Assembly (NCBI RefSeq): GCF_901482695.1
Contig: NZ_LR590484.1
Coordinates: 4,650,001-4,714,000, forward strand
From: Sphingobacterium thalpophilum
Lineage (GTDB): Bacteria; Bacteroidota; Bacteroidia; Sphingobacteriales; Sphingobacteriaceae
Direction of reading: 5' to 3'
Length of the DNA: 64,000 nucleotides
Positions 16,045-25,507 of the stretch are shown piece after piece. Position 1 is the first letter of the stretch; each line of letters opens with the position of its first letter. The notes under the pieces are model-generated. The model searched no databases. It saw only the letters and a list, made by a program, of their open reading frames with translations, and was not told where the DNA came from. Made by a program: the position numbers and the translations under genes.

Positions 16045-16137
16045 TAAAAAAAATAGAATTAAGCGGTAAGCAATCTTCAGTTATGACAGTTTGCTGGTTA
16101 TCTTTACGGCAAATAGCCTTATAGAGGCGTGCACTGT

Positions 16138-17232
16138 TTATTTCGTGCTGTCGATAATGTCCGGCGGGCTGGTCGGTTCTGTCAAGGAGGTGGACTGTAT
16201 GATTTCCGGTGTCCCCCGTCCAAATTCGATGCTATATACTTTAAGTAGTACACCGACACAGGATAGGATTAGGGGACCGAATATTAAGCCCAACATACCA
16301 AATAGATTCAGTCCCAGCAGAACGCCAAAAACGGTGATCAGCGGGTGTACATCGCCTAGCTTCTTCAATATGGTAAAACGAAGTACGTTGTCAATACTTC
16401 CGATGATAATAATTCCATACAAAGCCAGACCGATCGCGTTCCCTGACTGACCGTTGGCCAGCAAAAATACTGCGGCGGGAATATACACGACCATAGTTCC
16501 CAGTATGGGGATAATGGTAGATACCGCGGTCAAAATGCCAAGAAAAATAGGGTTCTCCAGACCAAAAAACCAGTAACCAATTCCTGCGACTACCCCTTGA
16601 CACATCGCCAGGATCGGAATGCCTATTGCGTTTGACTTCACCATCATGTCAAACTCCTGCCATAGTTCGGCTTTGCTGGTCGTAGAAAATGGAATGGCCC
16701 TGTAAATAGTTTGCTCAAGCTGCTTACTGCTGACCAACATAAAGTATAGCACGAATAGCGCAACCAGTGTGTTGACACCTACTTCTGCAACCGAATTGAG
16801 GATATTTGGAATAAATTTGGCCGCACGCTGCAGCGCACCCATTAATGCCGAATCAGACAGGTCGATATTACTGAGGTAAGGGTTGTCTTTAAAATAGGTC
16901 TTTATGGAATCAAATTTCTGTATGATTTCATCTTTGTTATTAATGACATCGGTCACTTGGGGGACCATATAGTTGATCAGTAGGTAAAGCGGGCCTACCA
17001 GAAAGATAAGCGTTAGCAGGATAAGTAGCAGACTTGCCAGCGACTTGTTCCATTTGCGCTCTTCGGTGAGTTTAAAATTCACTTTGCGAAACAAAATGTA
17101 TAAGGTCACTGCGCCAAGAAAGCCCGGAAGATAATAGAATAAACTGGTGAATATCAATATGCAGATCAGCAGGATGATAATGATGAGCATAATCTGATTG
17201 ATCGAATTGTTGTTTATTTGTTTGTACTTCAT
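16138..17232 (-). CDS. AI-2E family transporter (TqsA/PerM-like)
   Basis: 364 residues with about eight hydrophobic segments: two helices at the N-terminus (IMLIIIILLICILIFTSLFYYLPGFLGAVTLYILF), a third, then a soluble stretch (about 90-150), then the conserved membrane core (FVLYFMLVSSKQLEQTI, GFVVAGIGYWFFGLENP-like region, ILTAVSTIIPILGTMVVYIPA, GNAIGLALYGIIIIGSIDN, PLITVFGVLLGLNLFGMLGLIFGP). This is the AI-2E/PurR-type permease family. Members export small molecules or ions; AI-2 transport cannot be assumed. It is a single gene. Confidence 0.88.
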   Translation of the reverse strand: MKYKQINNNSINQIMLIIIILLICILIFTSLFYYLPGFLGAVTLYILFRKVNFKLTEERKWNKSLASLLLILLTLIFLVGPLYLLINYMVPQVTDVINNKDEIIQKFDSIKTYFKDNPYLSNIDLSDSALMGALQRAAKFIPNILNSVAEVGVNTLVALFVLYFMLVSSKQLEQTIYRAIPFSTTSKAELWQEFDMMVKSNAIGIPILAMCQGVVAGIGYWFFGLENPIFLGILTAVSTIIPILGTMVVYIPAAVFLLANGQSGNAIGLALYGIIIIGSIDNVLRFTILKKLGDVHPLITVFGVLLGLNLFGMLGLIFGPLILSCVGVLLKVYSIEFGRGTPEIIQSTSLTEPTSPPDIIDSTK

Positions 17233-17527
17233 CTGTTTATATCACTATGAGGTTGTTGTGTGTGTTATCGTATGACAATATTTTTATAGAAAAGTTTTAT
17301 ATTGTTAAATTAAACTTCCTTTTTTATAATTTCAATGATTTTTTGATATTCTTTTTGTCTTTGGGTAAAGTTTCCAGCTGACATCCATGATATGGCCTCT
17401 TATATATCTTTACCTTGCCGCTTGCAGCTGTGAAGAGGGGGCCAAAGGATGGGCGATCCCGGAGAGAGGTAGGGGATAAACGGAGTAATAGGGTAATGTA
17501 TTTAAAGTCACTTTGCGCCGGCCAATT

Positions 17528-17722
17528 TTAATTCTGATTCTGCGGCATAAGAATCTCTTTAAGGATATGGAGTATATCGTATTGTTTGACTAATAATGTC
17601 GAATGCGTACGTATTCCCTCTACATTGCCTTTACCAGGACCTGAGCCAACGACCGTTTTGCTCGTCTTATGAAAAAATGGATGAGACCCTTTCCCTTTTC
17701 GATTGTTTGAAAATAAGCCCAT
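17528..17722 (-). CDS. Small hypothetical protein
   Basis: 64 residues, basic and glycine-rich in the first half (MGLFSNNRKGKG, SKTVVGSGPGKG), then a short helix (LVKQYDILHILKEIL). I recognise no family. It is downstream of sbcC on the same strand, separated by a 12-bp inverted repeat. The roughly 295 bases between it and the AI-2E gene (17233-17527) hold nothing I can assign. Confidence 0.4.
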   Translation of the reverse strand: MGLFSNNRKGKGSHPFFHKTSKTVVGSGPGKGNVEGIRTHSTLLVKQYDILHILKEILMPQNQN

Positions 17723-17737
17723 AATCTTCGTTTTTTG

Positions 17738-17775
17738 GTTATAGAGGCAACTGTATCGAAGACTGCCTCTATAAC
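17738..17775. repeat. 12-bp perfect inverted repeat downstream of sbcC
   Basis: GTTATAGAGGCA (17738-17749) pairs perfectly with TGCCTCTATAAC (17764-17775) over a 14-base spacer, between sbcC and the small gene at 17722. On the minus strand it is followed by A residues rather than Ts, so it looks like an operator or leader stem-loop rather than a simple terminator. Confidence 0.55.
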
Positions 17776-17805
17776 TAAAATACTAAATAACTTTTACATG
17801 ATCAA

Positions 17806-20800
17806 CTAATTAATGAAAATCTGGCTGCCATGTTCTTCGTCTTTTTCAATGGAAAGTGAAATCGGGATGCGCTCTTTCAATTCTTCTACGTGGGAGATGA
17901 TGCCGACTATGCGGTTTTCCCTCCGAAGCTCCAGCAAGGTTTCGAAGACAATATTGACAGAGGCAATGTCTTGGGTGCCAAATCCCTCGTCAATAAAAAA
18001 GAAGTTTTTACTGGCCCGTGTGTTGGACTGTACGCTTTCTGCCAGTGCCAGAGCGAGACTTAGGGAGACCTGAAAGGCTTGGCCTCCGGACAGCGTTTTT
18101 ACACTACGGCTTTTGCCTTCATTAAGATAGTCGATAATTTCAAAATCATTGTTATCATTGATCTGCAGGCTGAGCTGATTGCGGGTCATACGGTGAAAAC
18201 GGATGTTGGCGTGATCACATAGCTGTCGTAGGTAGATAGAAGATACATATTGGACGAAACCTGCTCCCTTGAATAAATTAAACAGCTGTTTTAAATTATC
18301 ATTACGCAAGCTTAATTTTGCTTGTTGTTGTAGCAAAATTTTCTTTTTTTCAAGAGCTGCTTCCAGTTGGAGGAGTTCTTGCCCGGACCGTGCAACCTGC
18401 TCGGTGAGCAACTTCAATTGTTGCAGGGCTTCCCCAGCGGCTGTTTGCTGCCGCTGAAACAACTCGTCATCATAAACTTGGTCCGCCAGCTTTTTCTCCA
18501 GCTGACTGATTTGTGCTTTCGTTGTCTCCACTTGGATCTGAAACTGTTCGAGTTCTGCTCTGATCTTCTGAACGGGCAGTTCTTCTGCAAGTAGCGCTTT
18601 GATTTCTTCGATACTTTCGAAAGCTGAGCTCTGAAGCAGCAGCTGGATATTATTCGCTAATTGTTGCCTTTCGTCATTGATTTTGGCCAGCTGGTCACTG
18701 AGCGCCAGCATACGGCTATTTTGTGCAGCAAGTTCACTATTGGCCGCGTTTAATCTGTTGGATAATGCTGTATAATCCTGCTCTAAACGCAAATTGGAAG
18801 CCTTTAACTGTTCATACTCATTTTTTACCGTCGCCTGCTCTCTGGATCGGTAATCTGACCAGGACAGCAACTTTAAGTTATCCAAATTTTGACTGATCTG
18901 TGCCTGTTTTTTCGCCTCATCGACTTCAAATTCACTTAATTTTTTGTTGTATTTTTCCAGCTTTTCTTCAATGTCTGCTAAGTTCTGCTGTTGCTTGACA
19001 AGCAGTTGTTCGGCATTGCTGATCTGGTTTTCTATTGCTGCAAGCTGTTGTTTTTTAGCTAAATACCCAGCGTAGTCTTCACTCTTATAATTCGGCCAGA
19101 TAAATTGCTTCAAATGATCAGATTTGCTGTTATGGACAAGCTGCAGTTTGCGCTGAATTTCCGTAGATTGCTCCTCTAAAGCCTGTAGACGGAACAGCAG
19201 TTTACCGGCCTGAAATTTTTGTTCAGTCTTCAGCTTGATCAGTGCATTGATTTCCGTAGCCAAGCGGTTGTTTTCGTTAAGCTCTTCGGTAATATCGTCG
19301 CCAATAGCCACAGCGGGGTGATCAAGCGAACCGCATAGGGGACAAGGGAATCCATCAGCTAGGTCTGAGGCAAACTGGGTTAGTCTTTGTTGCAGTAATA
19401 AATGCGCTTTCTCGTCCTGCAGTTTGCTGGCTTTGGTTTCGAGTTCCATCAATGTGCGCTGATAATCAGCTTCCAGGTCTTCGCTATTGATCGGCAGCGC
19501 TTCCTGTTCCTCCCGCAGGACGCTTATTGAGGTCGCCAGCTCATGATATTGCTGGGTGAGTTCCACTTCCTGCTGCAGGATGTTCTGTTGTGTCGTATAC
19601 CATTGACCCACCGCCATCAACTCGTCGACCGGGGGTCTGGACCTTTTCAGCTGTTCAAGCATGGCTTCGGTCTCCTGAATCCTGGATTTCCATTGCAGCT
19701 GCTCTTGCTTGGCCTCCTGAACAAAACTCCGCCCTTTTTCCGCACGTTCTTTTAGTGTTTTAATTTCATCCGAAAAGACCAGCAGTTGTAGTATCAGCTC
19801 CAGGTCCAGTTCACTTGTGCGCCGTTGCGGCAGAAGGTCGTACTGAGCTCTGAGTTCGGCAAGTCGATCGGATAACTCCTGTGTCTGTGTTTGCGTTGCT
19901 TTCCATTTTGCCGTTGCGGCCTGTAGCTGCTGGTATTGCTCCTGATTTTCCTGATCTAACTTCTCTTTTGATTTAATCAGGTGAAAAAAAGTAGCATGCG
20001 CCGCTTCATAACGCATCACGTGTTTACGCAAATCTTCTTTTGCTGTACGTTGCATGGAAAGTTCCTGAAATATATCTTTTATTCTCTCCAGTTCCAGAAA
20101 GTCTTCTTTTAGGCTTTTCAGGGTCTGATACTGCTCTTGAATAACTTTATTTTGCTGCTCGGCAGCTGCAAAGGCCTGCTGTTCTTCCTGTAATCGTGCG
20201 CGTGTTGTCTGGACATGTTCATCGGTGATACCTTCAAATCCCAGCAACTGACCATTGAGCTGATCCAGTTCGGACTGATTATTTTTATAAAGAAGGGAGA
20301 CCTTATCCTGCAGATCGAAGCGGTGAAGCTGGAAGATCTCTTTCATCATATCTGTACGTTCTTTAGCTCCCAGTTCTATGAATTCCTTAAACTGTCCCTG
20401 AGGAATTATAATTGTCCGTTTGAAATTTTCATAGCTCAATCCGATGACCGCTTGGACGTTGCTGCTTTCCAGCGGGATCCATTGTCCTTCGATCTGTTCG
20501 TATAAGATAACTGTCGGAGACTTGACATCCTCAAAATTTCTAGAATTGCGCTTAAATTCCCTTGTGACCTTGAATACACGATTTTCAAAGTTGACAAAGT
20601 CAAGCTCGATATAGGAGCGGTTGGATTTGAGATTCATCATATTATACGCGCGTTTGTCGCGCGCATTGAGTCTTTCAGTCTCACCATACAGGCCGTAGGT
20701 AATAGCCTCCAGTAAGGATGATTTACCCGAACCTACCGCACCAAAAATACCAAATAGGCCAGCCTCCGACAGTTCGCTAAAATCGATGGTCTGACGTTGT

Positions 20801-20844
20801 TGGTAAGAGTATAAGCCTTCTACAATTAATTTTAATGGAATCAT
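17806..20844 (-). CDS. sbcC: Exonuclease subunit SbcC
   Basis: 1012 residues, the SMC-like ATPase of the SbcCD nuclease that cuts hairpins, palindromes and blocked DNA ends. The N-terminus has the Walker A GAVGSGKSS (about 35-43). Two long coiled coils flank the zinc hook CPLC (about residue 502). The C-terminus holds the signature LSGGQAFQVSLSLALALAE and Walker B FFFIDEGFGTQD. All key residues appear intact and length is normal. It follows sbcD by 4 bases, so they form one operon. Confidence 0.96.
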   Translation of the reverse strand: MIPLKLIVEGLYSYQQRQTIDFSELSEAGLFGIFGAVGSGKSSLLEAITYGLYGETERLNARDKRAYNMMNLKSNRSYIELDFVNFENRVFKVTREFKRNSRNFEDVKSPTVILYEQIEGQWIPLESSNVQAVIGLSYENFKRTIIIPQGQFKEFIELGAKERTDMMKEIFQLHRFDLQDKVSLLYKNNQSELDQLNGQLLGFEGITDEHVQTTRARLQEEQQAFAAAEQQNKVIQEQYQTLKSLKEDFLELERIKDIFQELSMQRTAKEDLRKHVMRYEAAHATFFHLIKSKEKLDQENQEQYQQLQAATAKWKATQTQTQELSDRLAELRAQYDLLPQRRTSELDLELILQLLVFSDEIKTLKERAEKGRSFVQEAKQEQLQWKSRIQETEAMLEQLKRSRPPVDELMAVGQWYTTQQNILQQEVELTQQYHELATSISVLREEQEALPINSEDLEADYQRTLMELETKASKLQDEKAHLLLQQRLTQFASDLADGFPCPLCGSLDHPAVAIGDDITEELNENNRLATEINALIKLKTEQKFQAGKLLFRLQALEEQSTEIQRKLQLVHNSKSDHLKQFIWPNYKSEDYAGYLAKKQQLAAIENQISNAEQLLVKQQQNLADIEEKLEKYNKKLSEFEVDEAKKQAQISQNLDNLKLLSWSDYRSREQATVKNEYEQLKASNLRLEQDYTALSNRLNAANSELAAQNSRMLALSDQLAKINDERQQLANNIQLLLQSSAFESIEEIKALLAEELPVQKIRAELEQFQIQVETTKAQISQLEKKLADQVYDDELFQRQQTAAGEALQQLKLLTEQVARSGQELLQLEAALEKKKILLQQQAKLSLRNDNLKQLFNLFKGAGFVQYVSSIYLRQLCDHANIRFHRMTRNQLSLQINDNNDFEIIDYLNEGKSRSVKTLSGGQAFQVSLSLALALAESVQSNTRASKNFFFIDEGFGTQDIASVNIVFETLLELRRENRIVGIISHVEELKERIPISLSIEKDEEHGSQIFIN

Positions 20845-20848
20845 GCAA

Positions 20849-22054
20849 TTAAGAATTTAGTATTTCGCGGAAAAGGTCGAGGATGTCGTCGTTTGGTGCC
20901 TGATTGGCATTTTTTGATCTGAAGTAGTCCTTAAACAGCGTTGAAATATCCTCTGTCAGACGAATTTCTTTTGTGTCGGGGGCATTTGTTTCCTCCTGTT
21001 GTACCACAGGGATCAGATAAACGATGCCCGGATGGGTCTGATAGATCAGCCTGCGGTCTTCGGCTTTCAGGAAGGTAGTGGATCTCAAGGTGAGTTCCAC
21101 CAGCGCATCCCGATTGTCGGATAGCCAGCCGACACATTCGGCAATATCGTCAAATGATTTCCGGATCAGTGGTTTTCCCTGTGTTAATGGGATGCGTTCG
21201 ACCGAGACATTGGTGGCTGGTACGGCATTGATCATAGCGACGTATTTGGTCTGCCCCGCTTCCGAAAAGCTATAACATAGTGGAGACGAGGCATAAACAG
21301 CGGGCTTGTCTACCGTGCCGATGTTTTTATACCCGTGTATATGACCTAAGGCCGTATACTGAATCTGCGGTGGGATGGACTCCGCATAAATCAGGTCGGC
21401 GTTTCCTATTTTAATCGGCTTTTCGCCATCAGGCTCCTCGAGTAAAGCCATGCCGTATTTATTCATATAGAGGTGAGCTGTCAGTATATTGACACCCTGG
21501 TCATCACAATAGTTTTCTGCCAACTGCTTCCAGTTGGCTGCCAGCGCTTTATTCAACTGTACTTCTTTGTCTTCACCCAGATACTGCTTGAGACGGATTT
21601 CGTTGGCATATGCTGTATGAATGATTCGGATAGGATAGTCAAAGTGGTTGATCTGTAGCTCAATAAAACCCTTGTCCGAGCGCAGAACGGAAAAGCCTTC
21701 GGTGGTAAACGGAGCTACCATAGCTTGTGGGTGTCCGATCAATATGATACCTGATGCGCGCGCCAAAGGGTCGGGGGCATCGATCAGGTTAGGTGAGTCA
21801 TGGTTGCCGGCGATCGCGATGACGGGGCGCATGCCGTTTTTCGCCAGCCTTTTGATGGTCCTGTAGAAGAGTTCAATGGCCTCAACGCCCGGGTTGAATG
21901 CGTCAAAAAGATCACCGGCGATAATAATAAGATCGGCATCCTGCTCGTCAGCCAGCCGAATGATTTCTTCCATCACTGCAATCTGCTCATCCATCCGCGA
22001 AAAGCTGTCCAGTCGTTTCCCTAAATGCCAGTCGGCGGTATGCAATATTTTCAT
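20849..22054 (-). CDS. sbcD: Exonuclease subunit SbcD
   Basis: 401 residues, the Mn-dependent nuclease partner of SbcC. The calcineurin-like phosphoesterase motifs are in order: HTADWHLG (metal Asp/His), IAGDLFD, AGNHDS (catalytic His), TAHLYM and GHIHGYK. The start at 22054 (MKILHTADWH) is chosen because the upstream ATG at 22078 adds eight residues absent from the family. A 15-bp palindrome lies 46-81 bases upstream. Confidence 0.95.
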   Translation of the reverse strand: MKILHTADWHLGKRLDSFSRMDEQIAVMEEIIRLADEQDADLIIIAGDLFDAFNPGVEAIELFYRTIKRLAKNGMRPVIAIAGNHDSPNLIDAPDPLARASGIILIGHPQAMVAPFTTEGFSVLRSDKGFIELQINHFDYPIRIIHTAYANEIRLKQYLGEDKEVQLNKALAANWKQLAENYCDDQGVNILTAHLYMNKYGMALLEEPDGEKPIKIGNADLIYAESIPPQIQYTALGHIHGYKNIGTVDKPAVYASSPLCYSFSEAGQTKYVAMINAVPATNVSVERIPLTQGKPLIRKSFDDIAECVGWLSDNRDALVELTLRSTTFLKAEDRRLIYQTHPGIVYLIPVVQQEETNAPDTKEIRLTEDISTLFKDYFRSKNANQAPNDDILDLFREILNS

Positions 22055-22099
22055 GATGTCGATTGATATTAGCGTCAATAATACAAACTAAGATAAATT

Positions 22100-22135
22100 T
22101 GGTCTGATATGCAATAAAATTTGCATATCAGACCA
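22100..22135. promoter_or_regulatory. 15-bp perfect palindrome in the sbcD/hydrolase divergent region
   Basis: TGGTCTGATATGCAA (22100-22114) pairs perfectly with 22121-22135 around the six bases TAAAAT. Genes on both sides point away from it, so a terminator role is unlikely. It may be an operator or a leader hairpin of the sbcDC transcript. Confidence 0.65.
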
Positions 22136-22294
22136 GTTTAACCCATCGTGAAGACGTCCTATCTGCGCTTTTGTCCATGGTATAACAGGTATGGGTAAAA
22201 TGTTAAAAGTTGTTAAATGCGATGTCTAAAAATCATTAAATTGTATTTTTAATGCTCCAAATTAAGCTAAATAATCGTAGACGAAATTAGTATT

Positions 22295-22990
22295 ATGTAT
22301 AAGTTTTATTTCTTTTTGTGCGTTTTAACTATGTTTTTCAGCTCGTTAGGCGCACAGGAAATACAGGCGATACGGGGCGAAACTGCGTATCCATTTCTAC
22401 TGAAAAATGTCAATTCAGCTGAGAATCTGGAAAAACAGCCACTTTTCGTATTTCTTCATGGAAGGAGCTTGTCGGGAAGCAATCTCGACCGGGTAAAACG
22501 CTATGGCGTTCTCTATGCTATAAACAAGGGGCAAGAGGTCCCCGGTATCGTTGTGGCTCCCCAGTCGCGAGGAGGCTGGGATCCGGACAAGGTGATCGAA
22601 ATAGTGGATTATGCCATTGAGCATTATAATGCTGACCCAGAGCGTATTTATGTCTGCGGTATGAGCATGGGAGGTTACGGCACCATGGATGTGGCGGGAA
22701 AATATCCTGAACGAATTGCTGCGGCTGTGGCTATCTGTGGCGGCGGATCCAGTCAGTATGCAGTCAACTTAACACAGGTGCCAATCTGGCTACATCATGG
22801 CACTGCTGACCGGGCGGTCCCTATTTCTGAATCGCGTAAGATCATGAATGCAATAAAGAAAGCAGATCCGGATGCTGAGGTTAGTCTGAATGTCATCAAA
22901 GGTGGTACACATGGTAGTGTGGAACGTCTATTTCACGATGATGCGATTTATAATTGGATGTTAAAATTCAGAAAAAAACATAAGTCTTAA
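22295..22990 (+). CDS. Secreted alpha/beta hydrolase (dienelactone hydrolase / prolyl oligopeptidase-like)
   Basis: 231 residues with a signal peptide (about 1-20, ending SLGA before QEI). The alpha/beta-hydrolase fold shows PLFVFLHGRSLSGSN (oxyanion region), the nucleophile elbow GMSMGGYG (Ser), the acid in HHGTADRAVP (Asp) and the base in GGTHGSVE (His), so the triad is complete. These proteins are periplasmic or secreted esterases related to feruloyl/acetyl esterases and phospholipase-like hydrolases; the substrate cannot be told. Single gene, closed by a strong terminator. Confidence 0.85.
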   Translation: MYKFYFFLCVLTMFFSSLGAQEIQAIRGETAYPFLLKNVNSAENLEKQPLFVFLHGRSLSGSNLDRVKRYGVLYAINKGQEVPGIVVAPQSRGGWDPDKVIEIVDYAIEHYNADPERIYVCGMSMGGYGTMDVAGKYPERIAAAVAICGGGSSQYAVNLTQVPIWLHHGTADRAVPISESRKIMNAIKKADPDAEVSLNVIKGGTHGSVERLFHDDAIYNWMLKFRKKHKS

Positions 22991-23034
22991 TGCGCTGAGG
23001 TGGGATGAAAATTTAGTGCTATGAGGCTGGCCAT

Positions 23035-23072
23035 AAAAAAATCCTGATGAATTCGTTCATCAGGATTTTTTT
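23035..23072. terminator. Bidirectional terminator
   Basis: ATCCTGATGAA (23041-23051) pairs with TTCATCAGGAT (23056-23066), with seven As before and seven Ts after, between the convergent hydrolase and L,D-transpeptidase genes. Confidence 0.85.
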
Positions 23073-23075
23073 ATG

Positions 23076-23834
23076 CTATCCTTCATCTGCATGGACTGCC
23101 TGTTTCTTTTGATAATGCGCCATCAAAATGTTTGGCTGATGAATCAGACGGCTCTTGGCCAAATATTCATCGTTATCTGCATAGATAAACAACAGTGTCC
23201 CGTCCTTGATAGTATTGATGATGGGGCCGGCATATTCTCTGGGCACTGCCGGACAACCGTAGCTTTTACCCAGTCTGCCAAGGCTTGCAATGGTGCCTGT
23301 ACTACAGTAATCTGCACCGTGCATCACTACGTAGCGTGCTTTGGCATTGTCATTTATCCCTTCTTCCAGACCATTTAATACCAAAGAGTAGCCATTTTCA
23401 CCATCATAAGTATTTTCTGTCACAAAAAAGCCTAAAGAACTTTTTAGCGATTCCTGCTGATTTGAAAAATCCACGGCATAATTTTCGCCGCTGTTCTTAC
23501 CGTGCGATACCAAGGTATGGAACAGCACCTTTTTGTTTTTTAAATCGAGTACAACGAGCCTTTTTTCGGTAGAAGCCAAGGAAAAATCGATGACTGTCAT
23601 AATATCTTTATTATGTGCTGGAATTTCCTTTCTGCCTTCCATTGCCTGTCGGAATGCCTCATATTTTAATACAGGGCTTAGGTTCATTTCGTCATATAGC
23701 GAATCTACTTCTGTTCGCTGACGTTCGACATTGACATGATAAATATTGGTTTGTTGATCTGTTGTTTTTAACTCTTCTTTTGAAGACAAGGCTGTATTGA
23801 GTGCCATCAAAAGAAACATAAACGTATTTCCCAT
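23076..23834 (-). CDS. Murein L,D-transpeptidase catalytic domain family protein (YkuD_2)
   Basis: 252 residues with a hydrophobic N-terminus that probably exports it. The catalytic domain has the family motifs VMHGADY and GRLGKSYGCPAVPRE, where Cys is the nucleophile and the upstream His its partner. These enzymes form or trim 3-3 peptide crosslinks in peptidoglycan, or attach partners to it. A second, differently built L,D-transpeptidase gene lies upstream on the same strand (gap 81 bases), so cell-wall work is shared at this locus. Confidence 0.87.
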   Translation of the reverse strand: MGNTFMFLLMALNTALSSKEELKTTDQQTNIYHVNVERQRTEVDSLYDEMNLSPVLKYEAFRQAMEGRKEIPAHNKDIMTVIDFSLASTEKRLVVLDLKNKKVLFHTLVSHGKNSGENYAVDFSNQQESLKSSLGFFVTENTYDGENGYSLVLNGLEEGINDNAKARYVVMHGADYCSTGTIASLGRLGKSYGCPAVPREYAGPIINTIKDGTLLFIYADNDEYLAKSRLIHQPNILMAHYQKKQAVHADEG

Positions 23835-23915
23835 TCTCCTCCCTTTTCTGTGTAGATGTTTACAAAAATAATATTAAAATTAATACATATTTGATTTACA
23901 GAATGTTAAATAGTG

Positions 23916-24935
23916 TTAATCAATAACAATTACGAGCGAAGAGAGATCTTTTGACCTTTTATAGACAAATTGGGCGTGTGACGAGGCGTTTCTAACACAC
24001 ATATGGGATTTGGGCGTGGTTCCCAGACTCTCACTGTATTCGATGATGCGGCCATTCGGGTCATTGACCGGAACTCCGTGGATGTAGGCACCTGCGGTGA
24101 AGCGGGTTGCGTATGGGGCGAAACCGCCGTAGGTACGCGTGCCATCTTCGAAATAGAACATCTTGGACTTGTGTTGCTGGACGACAAATAATCCGGTTGG
24201 GGTTTCTTGAGCGTGAGGGGGCTTGTGGCGACCTGTGGTGGCCGGGTTCATGCTGCGTATCAGCCATTCCTTGCCTACCTTTTCCAATGTGCATATGTTT
24301 TGGTTGCTTACATCGACGATATTGATGATGTTGAATTGTACACTGTCATTTATCAGGCGAAGGTATCTTTTGGGGACGGTGTATTTTCCCTCAAAAGATA
24401 CACCGGCAATAGGTACTCTTGCTAGGGTATCCGTACCCACAACCTGCACCAGCCAGCCGTCACGTCCATAGCGTACGAGTTGGTCTGTTGTGACATCATA
24501 TAGAGGTGCGGCTTGATACCGCTCGACGTTGAAACTGTCTGAAACCCGTTTGTAAGAATCACGTTTAAAGTTCTTTATTGTCGGTGCTTCACCCTTCTCA
24601 TTCTGATAATTTTGTAGTACCCCATATCGGGAAGGATGGCGTTGAAAATTTTCCACAAAAGCCAGCTGTGTTTTTATCTTATCCCACTGAAAGCTCCTGA
24701 TGGTATCCTTATAGGGGTAAGTGTCTTCGAGCCTGTACTTTTCGTAAAGCAGACCTTTTTTTATGATAATATCATCGGCAGTGACCATTTTAGGTTTTTC
24801 TGGCTGTTTGACGACGGGAGCTTCGTTGGAATGCTTGATAGGCTGCTCTTTGTGCACTGCGTTTTTGTGTTCCCGCTGGCAGCCCAGTGTCAGCAATAAT
24901 AGGTTAAGTATAAGAGTTGCTAATCCTGGCTTCAT
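23916..24935 (-). CDS. L,D-transpeptidase family lipoprotein (YkuD)
   Basis: 339 residues. The N-terminus is a lipoprotein signal (LLLLTLGCQRE). The central and C-terminal part has PTGLFVVQQHKSKMFYF and the catalytic region AYIHGVPVNDPNGR...SHMCVRN. In typical YkuD enzymes the nucleophile motif is SHGCxR; here Met stands before Cys while His, Cys and Arg remain, so activity is likely but altered specificity is possible. It should sit in the periplasm or on the outer membrane. It ends 82 bases upstream of the other transpeptidase gene. Confidence 0.82.
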   Translation of the reverse strand: MKPGLATLILNLLLLTLGCQREHKNAVHKEQPIKHSNEAPVVKQPEKPKMVTADDIIIKKGLLYEKYRLEDTYPYKDTIRSFQWDKIKTQLAFVENFQRHPSRYGVLQNYQNEKGEAPTIKNFKRDSYKRVSDSFNVERYQAAPLYDVTTDQLVRYGRDGWLVQVVGTDTLARVPIAGVSFEGKYTVPKRYLRLINDSVQFNIINIVDVSNQNICTLEKVGKEWLIRSMNPATTGRHKPPHAQETPTGLFVVQQHKSKMFYFEDGTRTYGGFAPYATRFTAGAYIHGVPVNDPNGRIIEYSESLGTTPKSHMCVRNASSHAQFVYKRSKDLSSLVIVID

Positions 24936-25037
24936 ATATGGATAATATATTCTAATTTGTTCTTATAAATATAAGAATAAAACATATTTTTTAAATGTTT
25001 TGGTAAAAAGTTAGTTTTGTCTCTTCAAGTGAAAGAT

Positions 25038-25445
25038 ATGAACAAGATCGTGATCTGTTCGGCGATGATACTGTCGCCGGCAGGCAATATGTTGATGGTA
25101 CGCAAGCGGAGTTCGGCTTATTTCCAGCTGCCGGGCGGGAAAATTGCAGCTGGTGAATCAGACATGGCTGCACTCACAAGGGAGTTAAAAGAAGAGCTGG
25201 GGCTGGAAGTAGAGGTGACAGCGCTACGTTTCATCGGCAATCATGTGACACAGGCTGTGAACGAGCCGGACACGCTGGTCGAGGGGCATATTTATGCCAT
25301 GACATTGGGGATGGAGACTGTCTTTCGACCTCAGGCAGAGCTGGAAGAGGTCGTGTGGATAAGTAAGGAACATTGGCAAATGTATCGGTTGGCTCATCTG
25401 GCAGCTGAGTTCGTTGTTCCGAAGTGGCTGTCGGGTGTCTTTTAG
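25038..25445 (+). CDS. NUDIX hydrolase (MutT-like)
   Basis: 135 residues. The Nudix box is complete: GGKIAAGESDMAALTREL followed by KEELGLEVE fits G-x5-E-x7-RE-x2-EE-x-G. Such enzymes hydrolyse nucleoside diphosphates linked to another group, e.g. oxidised dNTPs; the substrate is unknown. ATG 25038 (MNKIVICSAM) is preferred to the TTG at 25017. It lies 63 bases before the DUF937/OmpA gene on the same strand. Confidence 0.88.
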   Translation: MNKIVICSAMILSPAGNMLMVRKRSSAYFQLPGGKIAAGESDMAALTRELKEELGLEVEVTALRFIGNHVTQAVNEPDTLVEGHIYAMTLGMETVFRPQAELEEVVWISKEHWQMYRLAHLAAEFVVPKWLSGVF

Positions 25446-25507
25446 ACGCTGGTTATGAACAATATAAGTTTTTGTTTGTTGATTGTTTGAATCAATAAAC
25501 AAAAATT

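Noticed and set aside
22100..22135. Palindrome upstream of sbcD as a terminator
   Set aside because: The flanking genes diverge from it, so there is no transcript that should end here, and it lacks a T-run.
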